The translations under genes were made by a program, and so were the position numbers. Below, in pieces: positions 47,517-59,974 of a stretch of 64,000 bases of DNA. The notes below the pieces were generated by a model. It saw nothing but the letters and a program-made list of their open reading frames with translations, did no database searches and was not told where the DNA came from. Numbering within the stretch: position 1 is the stretch's first letter; each line of letters opens with the position of its first letter. Source of the stretch: Diadema setosum (lineage: Eukaryota > Echinodermata > Echinoidea > Diadematoida > Diadematidae); the NCBI GenBank assembly GCA_033980235.1, contig CM067080.1, forward strand, positions 3,271,501 to 3,335,500, read 5' to 3'.

Positions 47517-47721
47517 TTGTAAAACGAGGATGTTTGCGTGCATTTTAATTTCGCGAATTTCGCGAGTGCCAATATTTGCAAAATTAAAATGCATGCAATA
47601 GTTCTTGTCTACACTATGTGCATTGAATGCCAGTGGCAAGTAGCGAAAATTTCATGCCATGAAAAAACCGTCGGCTCCAATTCACGAAAATTTCATGCCG
47701 CGAATATATCATGTTTTACAG
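47517..47721. mobile_element. TA-flanked MITE, CTGTAAAAC family, copy 2
   Basis: A 205-bp copy between TA dinucleotides (47515-47516, 47722-47723). Ends TTGTAAAACGAGG and CATGTTTTACAG; the interior TTTGCGTGCATTTTAATTTC matches the element at 35500 in the opposite orientation. Confidence 0.85.
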
Positions 47722-49551
47722 TATTTATTGCAGAAGATGCACTTTACATAGTTTGTGATTTTATCTTCGCATAGGAAATGTTGTGTTATGGGCAGTGTAC
47801 GTAGCGATGTTACATCCTGGGTTAGCTGCATTCATTTAAATCTTTTTATTTATCTATTTACTTATTTTCAGTGCTCCATGACTTAGAGTCTGATGTAGGA
47901 TTCTTGTGCATCGATGCTGTGAGTGGGCGTGCAAATGAAAACAGCCTTCTTCAGCCTATATATAGCTGACATTATGAAACATGTTTTTATGCACTGTGTG
48001 TGTCTGTGTTTGCGTGGCTAACTGTCCTACCTTATTGGCCATATCGCATCGCGTTTCACATCCACTTATGTACATGCATGTACTTAAACACAGTGTCAGA
48101 CTTGATATTGTGTCATGAGCACTTCTGTGGAGGCATTTCATAGGGTAAGTTTATTGTCTGCAGAAAGCTTTCTTGCTTGTAGTGAATATAAGTCTGTTGT
48201 AACCAATACGTTCATTGTATGCTTTTTTTCTATGTTGGACAGTATACAAGTGATGCTGAATAGGGTAACAGGTGGATGGAATACAATTTGTGTTGCTGTT
48301 GTTCAAAGACAACACAGCTTTCCGCAGATCAGAAACTTGCATTCATCAATATGCCTTTGAAGTCTCAAGTTTGATGAATTACGAGCTTTTTATGGAAACC
48401 TTGTGTGTGTTACATTGTTCTTTTACATATTGTCATTTATTGTTTGCACATTGTTCTGTCGAAGGAAATATTTGGTCACATGGGTTAATAATACAGATGG
48501 GATCACATGTGTCTTTGTATATACAATGTACATTTGTGAGTTTCACAGGCAGGTGGATGGATGCCCATTATTGTTTGGATAATGGTATTAAAGACTGCAG
48601 ATTTGTGTTAATCTAAATAGTGCTGTGAGCATGAGGAGAGCATTTCTGTTTATACCTGATTGGGACTTGACATGTACCGCATTTCTTGTGTCTTTTTCTT
48701 GTGTCTGTTGTACTGAAAAAAAGAGTATTTTTATCCTTATTTTATGACGTTTGTGATCTTCCCACCAATTTTCAAACTTAAGACAAAGCACAAGGACAAG
48801 AGACTTTTAGGAGAACGACCTTGAGTCTCCTGATGATGGAGAGCTAAATATATGCAAATACATTGTACTTTTACAAGTGTATGTCACATTTGTGTGACAT
48901 TTCTAAGAATCAGATTCAAGAGGTTTCCTGAAGCTGTTGTCTGTTGAATTCACTTCTTTTTATTCACTTTTTTTTTTTTTTTTGGGGGGGGGGGAGGTGT
49001 ATTTGTATGACTGCTAAGTGCTGCATTGATTGAGTAGTATCACCATTAGTGGTTCACAGTAGTAATATATCTTTTGTGGAAGTGTCTGTAGCGGTTGATT
49101 GTGTTGAGGACTAGGCTATCTGGAATATCTTGCTGCCCGTCAAGTGCTTCAGATAGTCAAAACTGCAGAATCAGAGTGCATTGAACAGAGGCCATACATG
49201 TACGTGTGTATGCCTACTACAAATGCACCTCCCAATAGTGGAAACAATAGTAGGACTCAGAGGCAGGGGAAACTTGATGGAACTAGTGCCGCTTTTTTGG
49301 AGGAGTAGACCAGATGAGTTGTCGTGTTGAAAGGTTTCTGTATTGGGCAATATTAGTGCCATTTTAGAGTTCAGTGATACAATGCATGTCATGCTCGGTG
49401 ATTGAAGACTTTATGTCGGTGCCTACAGGTGCAAATTGTGTTCAGTGCCTTGTGGTTTTGTTCATGCTAAATGTTTCTTTTATAGTCCATTTAATGCACA
49501 GGTTATGGCTTTACAAGTATGATATGTCTTTACAACGCTGCCAATGTGATT

Positions 49552-49630
49552 ATGATTTTGTTCAATGTAAATGGTTTTGGAAGCCCTGTTGTGGCACTCG
49601 CAGAAACTTTGATCGGATCTCCTGCCATCA
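49552..49630 (+). repeat. Local duplication, distal copy
   Basis: About 78 bp starting ATGATTTTGTTCAATGTAAA match 49928-50007 with only a handful of differences, mostly near the 3' end. The two copies are 376 bp apart in the same orientation. Confidence 0.85.
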
Positions 49631-49927
49631 TAAAACTTTGGTGTTATTACCTCATATATGTTTATTTTGTTTTCTTCGTAAACTTTCAGAGAGTGTTTTG
49701 GTCACTTGCAGAGTTTCTCTATTTTCAATGTTCAGTTGGCCTGTCATCTTGTGCAAATTAGAGGTCTCATTTGTTGTTTTAATGTGCATTTCAATACAAT
49801 GTATTTGTTTCATTTGTAATGGACTGATATTTCATGGTTGCATTGTCTCATATCATAAATGCTTCTCTTATAGTGCATATTGTTGGGAATAATTCCCATC
49901 ATAGATGAACAGGCTATCCAGTTAAAT

Positions 49928-50007
49928 AATGATTTTGTTCAATGTAAACGGTTTTGGAAGCCCTGCTGTGGCACTCGCAGAAACTTTAAATGGACATCTC
50001 CTGTCAT
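49928..50007 (+). repeat. Local duplication, proximal copy
   Basis: The second copy (AATGATTTTGTTCAATGTAA ... TCTCCTGTCAT) ends about 17 bp before the predicted splice acceptor of the first RNF41 exon seen here, so it overlaps the polypyrimidine/branch region. Confidence 0.85.
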
Positions 50008-50024
50008 TTGACCTGTCTCCACAG

Positions 50025-50063
50025 ATCTTGACCACTGAAGGGATTTTGGAGTGACCGGTCGAG
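50025..50063 (+). other. Probable 5' UTR part of the RNF41 first coding exon
   Basis: The sequence CCTGTCTCCACAG ends at 50024 and looks like a splice acceptor. The 39 bases to the ATG contain an in-frame stop (TGA at 50052-50054, just upstream of the ATG in the GGAGTGACC context), so they are untranslated. An upstream non-coding exon is therefore likely, but its position is unknown. Confidence 0.5.
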
Positions 50064-53000
50064 ATGGGGTACGAGGTTGCCCGCTTCGAGGGCGAGGTGG
50101 ATGAGGAACTCATCTGTCCAATCTGCAGCTCAGTACTAGAAGATCCACAACAGGTGAGCAACTTGAAAAAGTGCTATGCTGTTATACAAGTAAATATCCA
50201 TACAAATTATATAAAAATATGTAAAATACCTCTATTCTGACTCTTTCAGCCTGTGTTGCTGGTCCGTCTTTAGAGGGATGGTATAGTTTTTGTTTGAGAT
50301 GGGATTCAAGATTTAACTTCTTGCGAAATAATTATGAACCACTTGTATAAAATATTAAAGAGCATGAAATTCTATTAAAGAGGAAAGTAAAGTATACATG
50401 ATTAAAATAAAATTTTGAATAGCTGAGACACCCAAAAACAAAGCAAAACAAAGTGGTCCTTATGAAAGATGGGTGCCACCCTGTTTTAGAACCTCTCTTT
50501 TTGTCGATGTCTCATCAATTTTGTAATTATTTTGCAAAAAGTTAAAACCTAAATCCCCATCCCAACCAAAACTACACGATCCTTTTGATATAGAATAGCA
50601 AAATTTAACTAGAAAAAGCACTCAGAGAGTGCAGACCTCATGTCCACCTGTACATGCTCACTGAAAATCACCCTATTAAAGACGTCTTGTTCGTATCTCA
50701 GTCTATCTCTAATAGCTTGCTGCATGCTGCGCGGAATCTGTTCACAACTTTGTAAGTTAAAGGACAAGTTCACCTTCATTAACATAAGGATTAAGAGAAT
50801 GCAGCAATATTAGTAGAACACATCAGTGAAAGTTTGAGGAAAATTGGACAATCGATGCAAAATTTATGAATTTTTAAAAATTTTGTGTTGGAACCGCTGG
50901 ATGAGGAGATTACTAAGGCTCGTGATGTCATATGAGTACAACAGTATAAAGAAAATGTAAAGAAAATTCAACATATTTTCACTTTTTTTTGTATAATAAA
51001 AGAGCACTTGACTTGCTTCTTTCTAAAGGCAATGGGAATAATATTACCCATAACATATGTCAGTAACGAGTCAAGGGAATGTGTACTTTTTTGAAAAGAT
51101 GAAATTTTGTGAAATTGTCTTTGTATATTTTCCTTACCGCGTATATTGTTGTACGCATGTGACATCATACACTGCAGTAGTCTCCTCATCCAAATGTTCT
51201 AACACCAAAATGTTAAAAACTCATAACTTTTGCATCGATTGTCCAATTTTCCTCAAACTTTCACTGATGGGTTCTATTAATATTGCTGCATTCTTTCAAT
51301 CCTTATGTTTATGAAGGTGAACTTGTCCTTTAATGTGCAAACAGACAGACAAACCAACACTGGCAAAAACATACAAACGTAACCTCCTTGGGGGAGATAG
51401 TACATTGTAAAGGATGTTCCCACATTATGTACCTCACTGTCTACAAGTGCTCCTGAAAGAGTCTGCAAGATTTCACTCATGACCTGTAAAAGACTTCGCC
51501 AGAAATAATTAGCAGTACTTCATGTTGTGATTGTGATTATTCAAGTATCGAGAGCAACACTCCATTGCCTTTTATTTTCTTGTATGAGTAGGGAAGTTCT
51601 CTCCATTGTTGGTTTCCCCTGCTTAACCCCGTCACAACCATCAGCAGTGAGAATGTACAGAGTGCCTAGGTCATCATGGTGGTGAGAGGGTTTAATGTAG
51701 TGATGAGTGTATGTACACCAAAGTGTGGTGTCATAGCCATTTATCACCATGGAAACTGGTTCTATTGAGACAACCTCACCTTTTATGACCAGCATATCTG
51801 TGAACACTATTGTTGCCAACCATTCTCCCACCTGGTTCCAACCAAAGCTGTAACAAAGGACCATGGATATCGTCACTTATAGGTACTCTATATAGCTGGC
51901 ACTTGTCTATAGATGGGACTTTCATGTACATCTTCCTTGCAAGTGTTCAAATATTGCACATTTGAATACAATAGTAGAAAACACAACTTGCAACAATGCA
52001 CAGTGTGTGGGGAGAAGGAATGTAATTATGCATAGTACTGGTACCTTTATGTGAGACCAGCAGGGCTCACCTCAACAAAATCCTTGATGAAACTGCACCA
52101 CCACTCGATACATGGTTTTAGGTGTATCCACCGTTTTCTCAAACCCACTCGCCCTCGCTAAGAGATTATTATGGGGTGATGCTTAGTATTTCAAAGGCCT
52201 TAACTGTTGCTGCAGCCATGACCGTTTTCACCAAACTTTTTTTTTTTTTTTTTTTTGACAGGAAATAGCATGTTAGAATACTGTGAATGTGTGTGTGAAC
52301 TTTAACACATGACTTCATCCCTGTTTAATAGCAAAAGCTCACAGTGGCATGACTTTAGGGATTCTAGTGCACTCGAATGCACATTTACAGTATGTGCAGT
52401 TAGATGCCAAATGGTGATAACAGTTGCATTCTTCATTTTTTTTTTCAACTCTGTTTGTTGTACTCGGCAGACATGTAGATCAAATTTGACCTGTTGCCCT
52501 TAAAGCCCACAGGAGTCCCTGAACATTGATTTTCTGACATTGTTATTAAAATTTCCAGACTCTTCTGAGCTTTCCAGCAATGTATGATTTGTTCCACTTG
52601 ATTTCCCCCAAACCTACCACCTATTTAAAGTGGTGAGAAAAATGAGCATGGGAGAGTATGCAGTCATGCATGTAAGAGATCAGCCAGGCAATCTCTGTAG
52701 ATCATTTCAGCGCGCTTGTAGTAAAATACTTCATAAAGACCATGAAGTTGTCAAATTTTTGAATATTCTTAGTTTTTGAAATTAGGGATGGAATACCGGT
52801 AATAGATTTTCTAAATTCTCACGTCCAGTCGAATGTTACCTAGTTCATACAGGTCAATATAAGTTGCAAGGGCTTCTTCTTTTTCCTGGCTTTAATATCT
52901 GACATGATTAGGTAACATGTTGAAAGGTAATGAAGCATTCATAGTAAAAACGGCTCTGTCTTTGACCATACATGACCTGTTGTAAAGTTTGTGGCATGAA

Positions 53001-54097
53001 TGTTGTCTAGATGCTTTATTCTCTTTATATTTTGATGTATACAGGGTGTGCACGTCAATCAGCTTTCCCCTGCAAGACTCTTTTACCCATGATTCTCCAA
53101 GCCTTTGATTTGATTCAAAGTGATCTGTTTTTCTCATACTTTGTATCGAGATATTATTGACCTCAACTTGACAGCAGACATTGCTAATTAAGACATTACC
53201 AACTGTCTGTTTAATCTTCTCTTGCAGGCACCAGAATGTGAGCATGCCTTCTGCTCTTCATGCATCCAGGAGTGGTTGTCACGGCAACACACCTGCCCTG
53301 TGGACCGCAACCACATCACCTCCCAGCAGCTCAAGCCAGTGCCTCGCATCCTGCGCAACCTCCTGGCACGGCTGCAGATCAAGTGCGACAATGAGGGCTT
53401 CGGCTGCGTGGCAGTGGTGCGGCTGGACTCCCTCCACCAGCACCTGCAGGAGTGCGAGCACAACCCCAAGCGCCCCATCCAGTGCGAGGCGGGGTGTGGC
53501 ATGGTGATTCCCAAGGATGAGGTCAAGGACCACAACTGCATCCGGGAGCTGCGGCTACTGGTGCAGAACCAGTCCAACAAGCTGAACGAGCAGGAGACAG
53601 AGATGTCAGAGATCCGCAACCAGCTGTCTGAGCACCGGCGCGAGATGCAGATGCTGAAGGAGTACATCCGGGCCATTCGCATCTCCAACCCGAACACCAG
53701 CCCATCGGTGCGGGCCATCGAGGACGAGATTGAGAACAACGAGGTGGTGCGATGGGTAAATTCCATGCCGCTCGCCCGCGTCACGCGGTGGGGTGGCATG
53801 ATCTCAACGCCCGACGGTGTGCTGCAGACGGTCATCAAGCGCTCGCTTCTGGAGAGCCACTGCCCCGCCCACATCGTGGCGGAGCTCATGGAGAATGCCC
53901 ACGAGCGCAACTGGCCCCCTGGACTGAGCACGCTGGAGACTCGGCAAATGAACCGACACACTTACGAACAGTACGTGTGCCGCAGGATCCCCGGCAAGCA
54001 AGCCGTGCTGGTGATGGCGTGCGACAACGCCCACATGGGAGAGGACTTCACCCTTGACCCAGGCCTTGTCATGATATTTGCACATGGCATCGAATAA
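50064..54097 (+). CDS. RNF41: RNF41/NRDP1-type RING E3 ubiquitin ligase (two coding exons)
   Basis: Joined 50064-50153 and 53228-54097, 319 aa; human RNF41 is 317 aa. Exon 1 ends CAACAG before GTGAGC; exon 2 follows CTTGCAG; the intron is phase 0 after codon 30. Domains seen: a C3HC3D RING with C18, C21, C34, H36, C39, C42, C53, D56 (D in place of the last cysteine is typical of NRDP1); a TRAF/SIAH-like zinc finger with C83, C90, H102, C106, H108, C116, C120, H132, C134; a coiled coil at about 140-180; and the USP8-interacting C-terminal domain at about 190-319 with RVTRWGGMISTPD and ETRQMNR. Family role: a cytosolic E3 that ubiquitinates ErbB3 and other substrates, moderated by the deubiquitinase USP8. 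The first ATG matches the family start MGYxVxRF. The coding exon is far more GC-rich than its surroundings. No defect is visible. Confidence 0.96.
50274..50584. mobile_element. MITE, TTAA-AGGG family, copy G (degraded, intronic)
   Basis: Ends AGGGATGGTATAGTTTTTGT and AAAACTACACGATCCTTT; flanks TTAG and TTGA are mutated forms of TTAA. The middle part of the right arm is deleted, so it is shorter (about 311 bp). Confidence 0.85.
50762..51329. mobile_element. MITE, TTAA-AGGA family (intronic, complete)
   Basis: A 568-bp element flanked by TTAA (50758-50761, 51330-51333). Long inverted arms: AGGACAAGTTCACCTTCAT against ATGAAGGTGAACTTGTCCT, then GTAGAACACATCAGTGAAAG on the left against its complement on the right. 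Same family as 27372-27947. No coding capacity. Confidence 0.92.
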
Positions 54098-57000
54098 CAA
54101 CCCCAGCAACCTCCCACAGGTGTACAAGTTTGGACACGTGGAAAACTTTTTGCAGTTTACCCAGCGAGTCTGATACGTGATGCAAAATGACGTAAACGTG
54201 CTTGCTGTGACGACATGTGGTGGTGCAGTAAAGTCTGTGATATTATGTCATCATTTCGAACTGCGTTCATTTCTGTAGAGAGGAGAGAAATGAAAGAGTC
54301 TCTTTTAGGGCTCCCTGATGCAGTCGCATCTCAGTCAAGTTCTGATGTGTGTGGTGTTTTCGTAGAACTTGGCATTTGATAGGCAATTCTTTATTATATG
54401 TTGCAGATAACTGTTGTCATAATCTGTGCATTAGTGTGATCAAATGTGGTAGCTGTTCATGACAACAGGAATGTTCATACGTGACGACCATTTTGTGTTT
54501 TGTTTTTGTTTTTGTTGCCCTGGAAGAGCGTGGATGGCAAGTAATTAATGTTGTGATGCTACCCAGAGTGTCACAGAAGAAAAACTGCTAGTCCGCTTCT
54601 TACTCTGTACTCAAATGCCTATCCTTGCTTTTGCCGGCCTTCTAGTATTTCAGAGCACACTCGTTAAACTTTGCTCTTGGTCTGACAAACCCTCAGCTGG
54701 TCTGCCCTGAATGCAAGGGGAACTCCTGAATTGGCAATTATGTAACAACTGCTACGTTCCCCTTACAGTTGCAGTGGTGAAATGTTGACTGCTCTGTTAT
54801 GTGATTTAAAGTGAATTCATTCAGAGGGATTATACCTTCTCTATATAATGGGTCAAACTACTATAAAGGTGGAAATTTCTATGTATTTTGAGTGACGTGC
54901 AGCTAGGGCGTAAATAAAAGCAAGTGAAAATTTTTGCTTCCTACATGCAATACTAGTTCATATTTTGATTCCACAGAATTGAAAACAAGCAAAATTCACT
55001 TTACCCTGCAGAGCGCGAAAAATTACGCACACAAAAATATTCTCTTTTACAGTATAGAAAAGTTTTGGAAAACAAAAGCAAACGGGTGGTACATGCTAGA
55101 TGCGTTGACTGCAACGATTGTCATAAATTTAATGCATTTTTCCTTATTTGATTTTTGCCTAAATGCCTGGTACAGCCAACCAGTGGTGCTGCAAGCTTCA
55201 TGTTTCCAAATTGCCCATTCATCATGATATCCCGGCAACGGTCCAGACACTCTTGTTTGGCATTACCATGATAGCTTTTTTTGCAACAAAAAAAAAACCT
55301 GGTATGTGTACGACCATTTCTTCGCTAGGTGAGACTATGAACAACAGTTATAAAGGTCAATAGCCAAATGGCACATTCCAAGCAGTAGTTTAAAAAAGCA
55401 TGTGGCAAAACATAAAGTAGCATAGTGTAGAGTTAAGCTTCTTTAAGTTGTTTGGCCGACTCTGAATAGATCTTGCAAAGGTAAAGTTACTGTATAGCAT
55501 TTATCAATATTTGCCCTTGAAACTTGAGAATCACAAACTTTGACAGGGCAGTGTGCTGACACGATGTGGACCTGATCTGATGGCAGTCGAGGTGAAGGCA
55601 TGATCCAATCTGAAATGTTTCCATTTGCACAAAGCATGAAAAAGTGCCCAACCTAGTGAGTTGAAACTTTTTATTCCGCAAGACTAGACTCATTCAACCA
55701 GTCATTTCAATGGTAACAGTGATGTTTACACCTTGAATATGGGTGGTATTCTGTGCACAATGTAAAATGGTTCTACGTCATTTTCCTGCTGTCTAGTATA
55801 ACGTTACATTGGAATATTTTGGGGTTTTTTCCCCCAGCTTTGTTATTGTTGTTGTTGTTCATACGGTCATAATTTGTACTGGGCAAGAGGCTGTGTTTGA
55901 GTAGAAGTATTCAATACTGAACACTAGATTTGAAGGCAACACATTTTGAGTCTGAATGAAAGTAGCAAGTAAAAGAAAGTACATAGTTTGTCTGAAGGCA
56001 TCTCATGTGAAACAGCCATGAATATGTAACAACTGAAAGGAAAAGGGACACATTAATCCTGGAAATGGTTAACTTTGCCCAGCATTTTCTAAACTGAAAT
56101 CCCACCAATCTGTGGACACCAAGAAATTGATGCACAAAGAAAGAAAGAAAAAAATAGACTTATCTGTGAGAGGCATTATCTCTTTCTGCCTTTGATTATT
56201 TTACACAGTGTATGTTTTATTACAGAGTCAAAACTTGAATGTTCCCATTCAATCCACATAAGGAATAGAATGGCATATATTTCCTACATCAGTGCTGCAT
56301 GAATACAAATCATCATTCATGAATATGAATTTTTGCCTTTGGAGATTTTTATTTTCTCGAAAATGCTTATATGAGTATGCTGTCTTTGCTGTTTTCATTT
56401 TGAATGTTACATACAGGTCATTGGCAACCAAATAAGAATGAATTGTTAAAGCAAAAGCAACCAGTCAAATTTACATTGTAAAGCATGCGTAACAGCGCCT
56501 ACATTTGTAGCTATACTGGTCTATATGTTGTACAAGAAGAAATTTATTTTATCATGTGTATCTTGCCTGTGGCTGTTGCAACATACTGTGTTTTTTTGTT
56601 TGTTTTTTTTTTCATTTTCATAGCCTTGCCGTTAATTTGTCTGTGTGTGTGTTTGCTTTATTAGTAATAAATATTTGCCTTGTAGTTACAGCTTAAACTT
56701 GCACCGTTTATGAAGCTAATTGTTTATGAATTTATGGTCTTGTATTAATTGCAGATAAAACATGTTCTTTATTTTTTTTTTTAAAGTCCTGCAGTTTCAC
56801 TGTAGATAAAGATTAGTATGTAAAAGAGAATGCAAAGCACATGATGCCATGGTAACGGATGCGTCATGGTTCTATGGCTAGTAATGGAGAGATTGCAGTG
56901 AGTTGTCATAGAGATATTTTCATACCAGTGTATAATTGGCCTGTATTGTAGGAGGACTGTGCAAGATGCCTCAAAACTTATTGCATGATGCATCATACTT

Positions 57001-57621
57001 TTTTTCTCTGGGATGAATTCACATAAATTGGAAAGAAGAAAAAGTGAAAATCAGTCTGCAGTGTAAAGAATTTGAAAGTGTCAAGTTTCCATGGTAACTG
57101 TTGATGTATTGTGTACATCATACAGCACTGTTCGAATGTAAATTGTAGAGTGACAGGGAAGATTTTGTCTTGGTCATAATTAGGTGTGGATAAAGCATTG
57201 ATTGGGATGGAGTTTTGTGACAGGGGTGTAGTGGGATAAAAGGGTGGGCTCAGAATGTGTGCAGTCGTGGACCTTGTGACAAGACCACACGAGCACTGCC
57301 ATGCACTGAAATAGTTCAATGATGGGACGGGCTGTTGAAGGTGATTCACGCTTCAATGAACAAATAGGGAAATCTTGAAACCGTACCTTGTACATGCTGA
57401 GAAGAAGAAAGAAGGTAATAAAACAACCTGTGCATTAATATGTGCTGCATGGAACATTAATAACCAAGGCTGAGGCTGAGGTGTGTTTCCATCTTACTGC
57501 ATAGTCAAGACCTTGTTTGCAGTATAGAATTTGACTTCATATTTTCTCAGGGCATGTTTGCATAGACATTGGCAATGTGTGTTCTTGGATGAAGTATTAA
57601 CCACCTTTTGAGGATGAGCCA

Positions 57622-57690
57622 ATTTTGTTGTAACATGCATTTCCCATCGACACCTGCACAAAAATACCCTGGACTCGACCTCAATGGAAA
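57622..57690 (+). repeat. Dispersed repeat segment, copy 2 (partner at 24502)
   Basis: Shares GCATTTCCCAT, GACACCTGC, GGACTCG and CCTCAA(C/T)GG with 24502-24572. No boundaries can be set. Confidence 0.6.
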
Positions 57691-58173
57691 GGAAAGGGGA
57701 GGGGGGGGGGGGGGGGAAGGGGAACGAAACTGTTTCATTAGGGCATCTTAGTAGGATTTATATTGATTTCTTCATTACTGCATAGGTGACAAGACTGCTG
57801 ACCCATAACAAAACATAACTCTATGAGATGTGTTGAAAAATAGCAAGAATAACAATACAGACACAAAAATTACTTCATGTGATATTGGAAGGCTCTATGT
57901 AATTATTGTACGGTGGAAATGTGTACCAAGATAAAATATTTGCATGTTCTTATGGCAGCATTTTTCCTAAAGCCAAAGATGAAAGCATTTTTGTGATTCT
58001 GATTCTAACTTGGAATCCTGCAGAAGAACCTGGAACAAACAGCAATAGGCCAGAACTTGTACAATTTTGTTTGCAATTTGTGAATTCAAGATGGATAGTT
58101 TGATATGTTTTTTTTCCTGGATTCCAATGAGTACTTTGTATATTCTGTTGAAAAAAAAAATGAAAATAAAATT

Positions 58174-58208
58174 TGAATTGAATTGAATTGAATTGGAATT
58201 GAATTGAA
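58174..58208. repeat. GAATT tandem repeat
   Basis: About six TTGAA units directly after AATAAAAT; this resembles the end of some LINEs, but no upstream LINE sequence is recognisable. Confidence 0.8.
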
Positions 58209-59200
58209 GATTGACTTTTGGAATCTTTTACAACTAGCTTCCCATAGCATCTATCATCACTGGGTTGGACTCACCTTTCTGGGATGTGAAGTGGATTTTT
58301 ATTAATTTCTTTGCATGTTTGTTTGCGTTGTTTTCAATATTAACATTGCGATCTCTATTCTTTGGGTAAAAACCCAAAGTACACTGACCTTGTTGGAAGA
58401 TAATGTCGCTTGGGTTCACTGTTCACTAACTGACAGATAGGCATTTAAATGCTTGCAAGCATTAGGGTATATCTGTGTTTTGTATGACTCTGAGTGATAT
58501 GTATATTTGTGTCATGTTGATATTGTTGAATTGTTGATATTTGAGGAAAAAACAACAAAATCCTTGCCCATTTAGTGGTCTTATTCCCATATGAATTACA
58601 TGCAGGTGTACATGTATGTCTGTTTCTTGGCTAAATACGCTTTGTTTGATTTTTTTTCTCTCTCTCTTTTTGGAGTTGTGCAAATGAAAATGTATTTCTC
58701 TCTATTTTCCCACTCATGTTACTATGTACTATGTCTACATTCAGTTGTATAATAAAGTGTATTTTGTAAACAGAATGCAAATATTTGAAAAACCAACAGT
58801 TCTTGTGCCTAACTCTGAACTGTGTTCTCAGCATAATCAGAAGATGTGATTGCGTGCGGATGTGTCATGTTTTCGTGTGTGCAGAATGATGTTGTTGCCT
58901 TATTTAGATAGGTATTGTGAAGTTCTCAAGGAATATTTCAACAGAAATGTATGAAGGGACTATTAACTTTATAAATAATTGCAGTTTTAACCAGTGCAAT
59001 TTATTAATGTCACTACAAGTCTGTGGATAAGAGAAAGACAATAAAAAAAAAAAAAAGCTTCCATCAAACGAACAAATTCAATTATGTCTAGATTTAACTG
59101 TAATTTTTGGATACACTTGATTGAAGCATAGCTTGATGTCCGGGGAGATCAAACCTGCAAATTGAAGAAACTCGCACATTGATGACGTCATCACGTTTAA

Positions 59201-59970
59201 CCCTAAAAAGACTGGGCTATTTTGGTAGCTCGAAAGACTGGGGGGGGCCTAAAGGGCCCCCCCTTAAGATCTCGGCCGTGGATCGCGCGATCACCGCGGA
59301 AATTTGCACAATGGTAGTGTGCGATGTAATCTACAAGATCCTATATTCGAATTTTACAAAATAGTCTTCTTTTATTTTATTTTGATTAATTATGCTAATT
59401 TATGCGAGAAATCAGACTCTTTGATCTAAATCAGTAAATAAAGCTCCAAAAGTGCTCATTTTTGGTCTAATTATTCTTTGTGGCATTCTTAGCAAATGCA
59501 CTTAAAAAAAAATTCGGTATCAAAATTGATTTCTTATTTATTTTATTGTTTTATGAATTTCTTATGTATTTCTTTGTTTTTTCGAACTTTTGATTTTATT
59601 GTTTTTTTGAACAAAATTTGTGGCAGACACTTTTTGAAGCATAATACTCCTAAAACAAATTAATTTTAGCCATTGAGAGTAAAAATAAGCATATTTATAT
59701 GAACCATTTGAAAAAACTCAATTTGCATTGACTTTGTACACAAAATCACGTTTTGGAGCCATTTTCGGCCTCACGTGCATGTACAAAAAGTTATGTAACT
59801 CCAGAACCGTACCCCCAGGCGTCACAAATTTGGTGTCAAAATGTGCGGGAAACTCGAAAGAAAAAAGTCATAGAGCATCGCGGCGAGAGCATTGCGTGTT
59901 GCAGAGTAATCGCGCGAAATGTCGAGGGGGGGGGGGGCCTTTTAGGCCCCCCCCCCCAGTCTTTTTAGGG
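59201..59970. mobile_element. piggyBac-like MITE, TTAA target duplication
   Basis: A 770-bp element with ends CCCTAAAAAGACTGGG and CCCAGTCTTTTTAGGG between TTAA at 59197-59200 and 59971-59974. G-run/C-run hairpins lie just inside both ends (GGGGGGCCTAAAGGGCCCCC and GGGGCCTTTTAGGCCCC). CCCT ends with a TTAA duplication are the piggyBac signature. The interior has only short open frames, so it lacks a transposase. Confidence 0.88.
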
Positions 59971-59974
59971 TTAA

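Larger units (their letters stand above)
47724..50024. other. Region upstream of RNF41, no gene recognised
   Basis: No coding region is supported. A T-run and G-run lie at 48969-48994. A near-exact duplication of about 78 bp (49552-49630 and 49928-50007) sits immediately upstream of the RNF41 exon. The promoter of RNF41 could be here if the first exon is close, but no clear core-promoter motif is visible. Confidence 0.35.
50154..53227 (+). other. RNF41 intron (phase 0, 3074 bp) with two MITEs
   Basis: Donor CAG/GTGAGC and acceptor TTCTCTTGCAG/GCA fit the consensus. The intron carries a TTAA-AGGG MITE at 50274-50584 and a TTAA-AGGA MITE at 50762-51329, plus a poly(T) tract at 52239-52256. No coding sequence is supported within it. 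Confidence 0.9.
54098..59196 (+). other. RNF41 3' UTR and downstream flank
   Basis: No second gene is supported. Possible poly(A) signals AATAAA occur at 54914-54919, 56666-56671, 58165-58170 and 58750-58755; which one is used cannot be told. This 5-kb stretch has no intact MITE, unlike the rest of the window, as might be expected if much of it is a long 3' UTR. It includes a dispersed segment at 57622-57690, a G-run at 57700-57717, and a GAATT tandem repeat at 58174-58208. Confidence 0.5.

Noticed and set aside
49374..49892. 172-codon open frame upstream of RNF41
   Set aside because: It has cysteine- and phenylalanine-rich, non-protein-like composition, runs through one copy of a local duplication, and resembles no family I know.
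53188..53961. 257-codon minus-strand open frame inside RNF41 exon 2
   Set aside because: It is a shadow of the GC-rich coding exon; the sense strand is clearly RNF41, with conserved zinc ligands and C-terminal domain.
58165..58208. Possible LINE or SINE 3' end (AATAAA plus GAATT repeats)
   Set aside because: No upstream retroelement sequence is recognisable; it may equally be a gene poly(A) signal beside a microsatellite.
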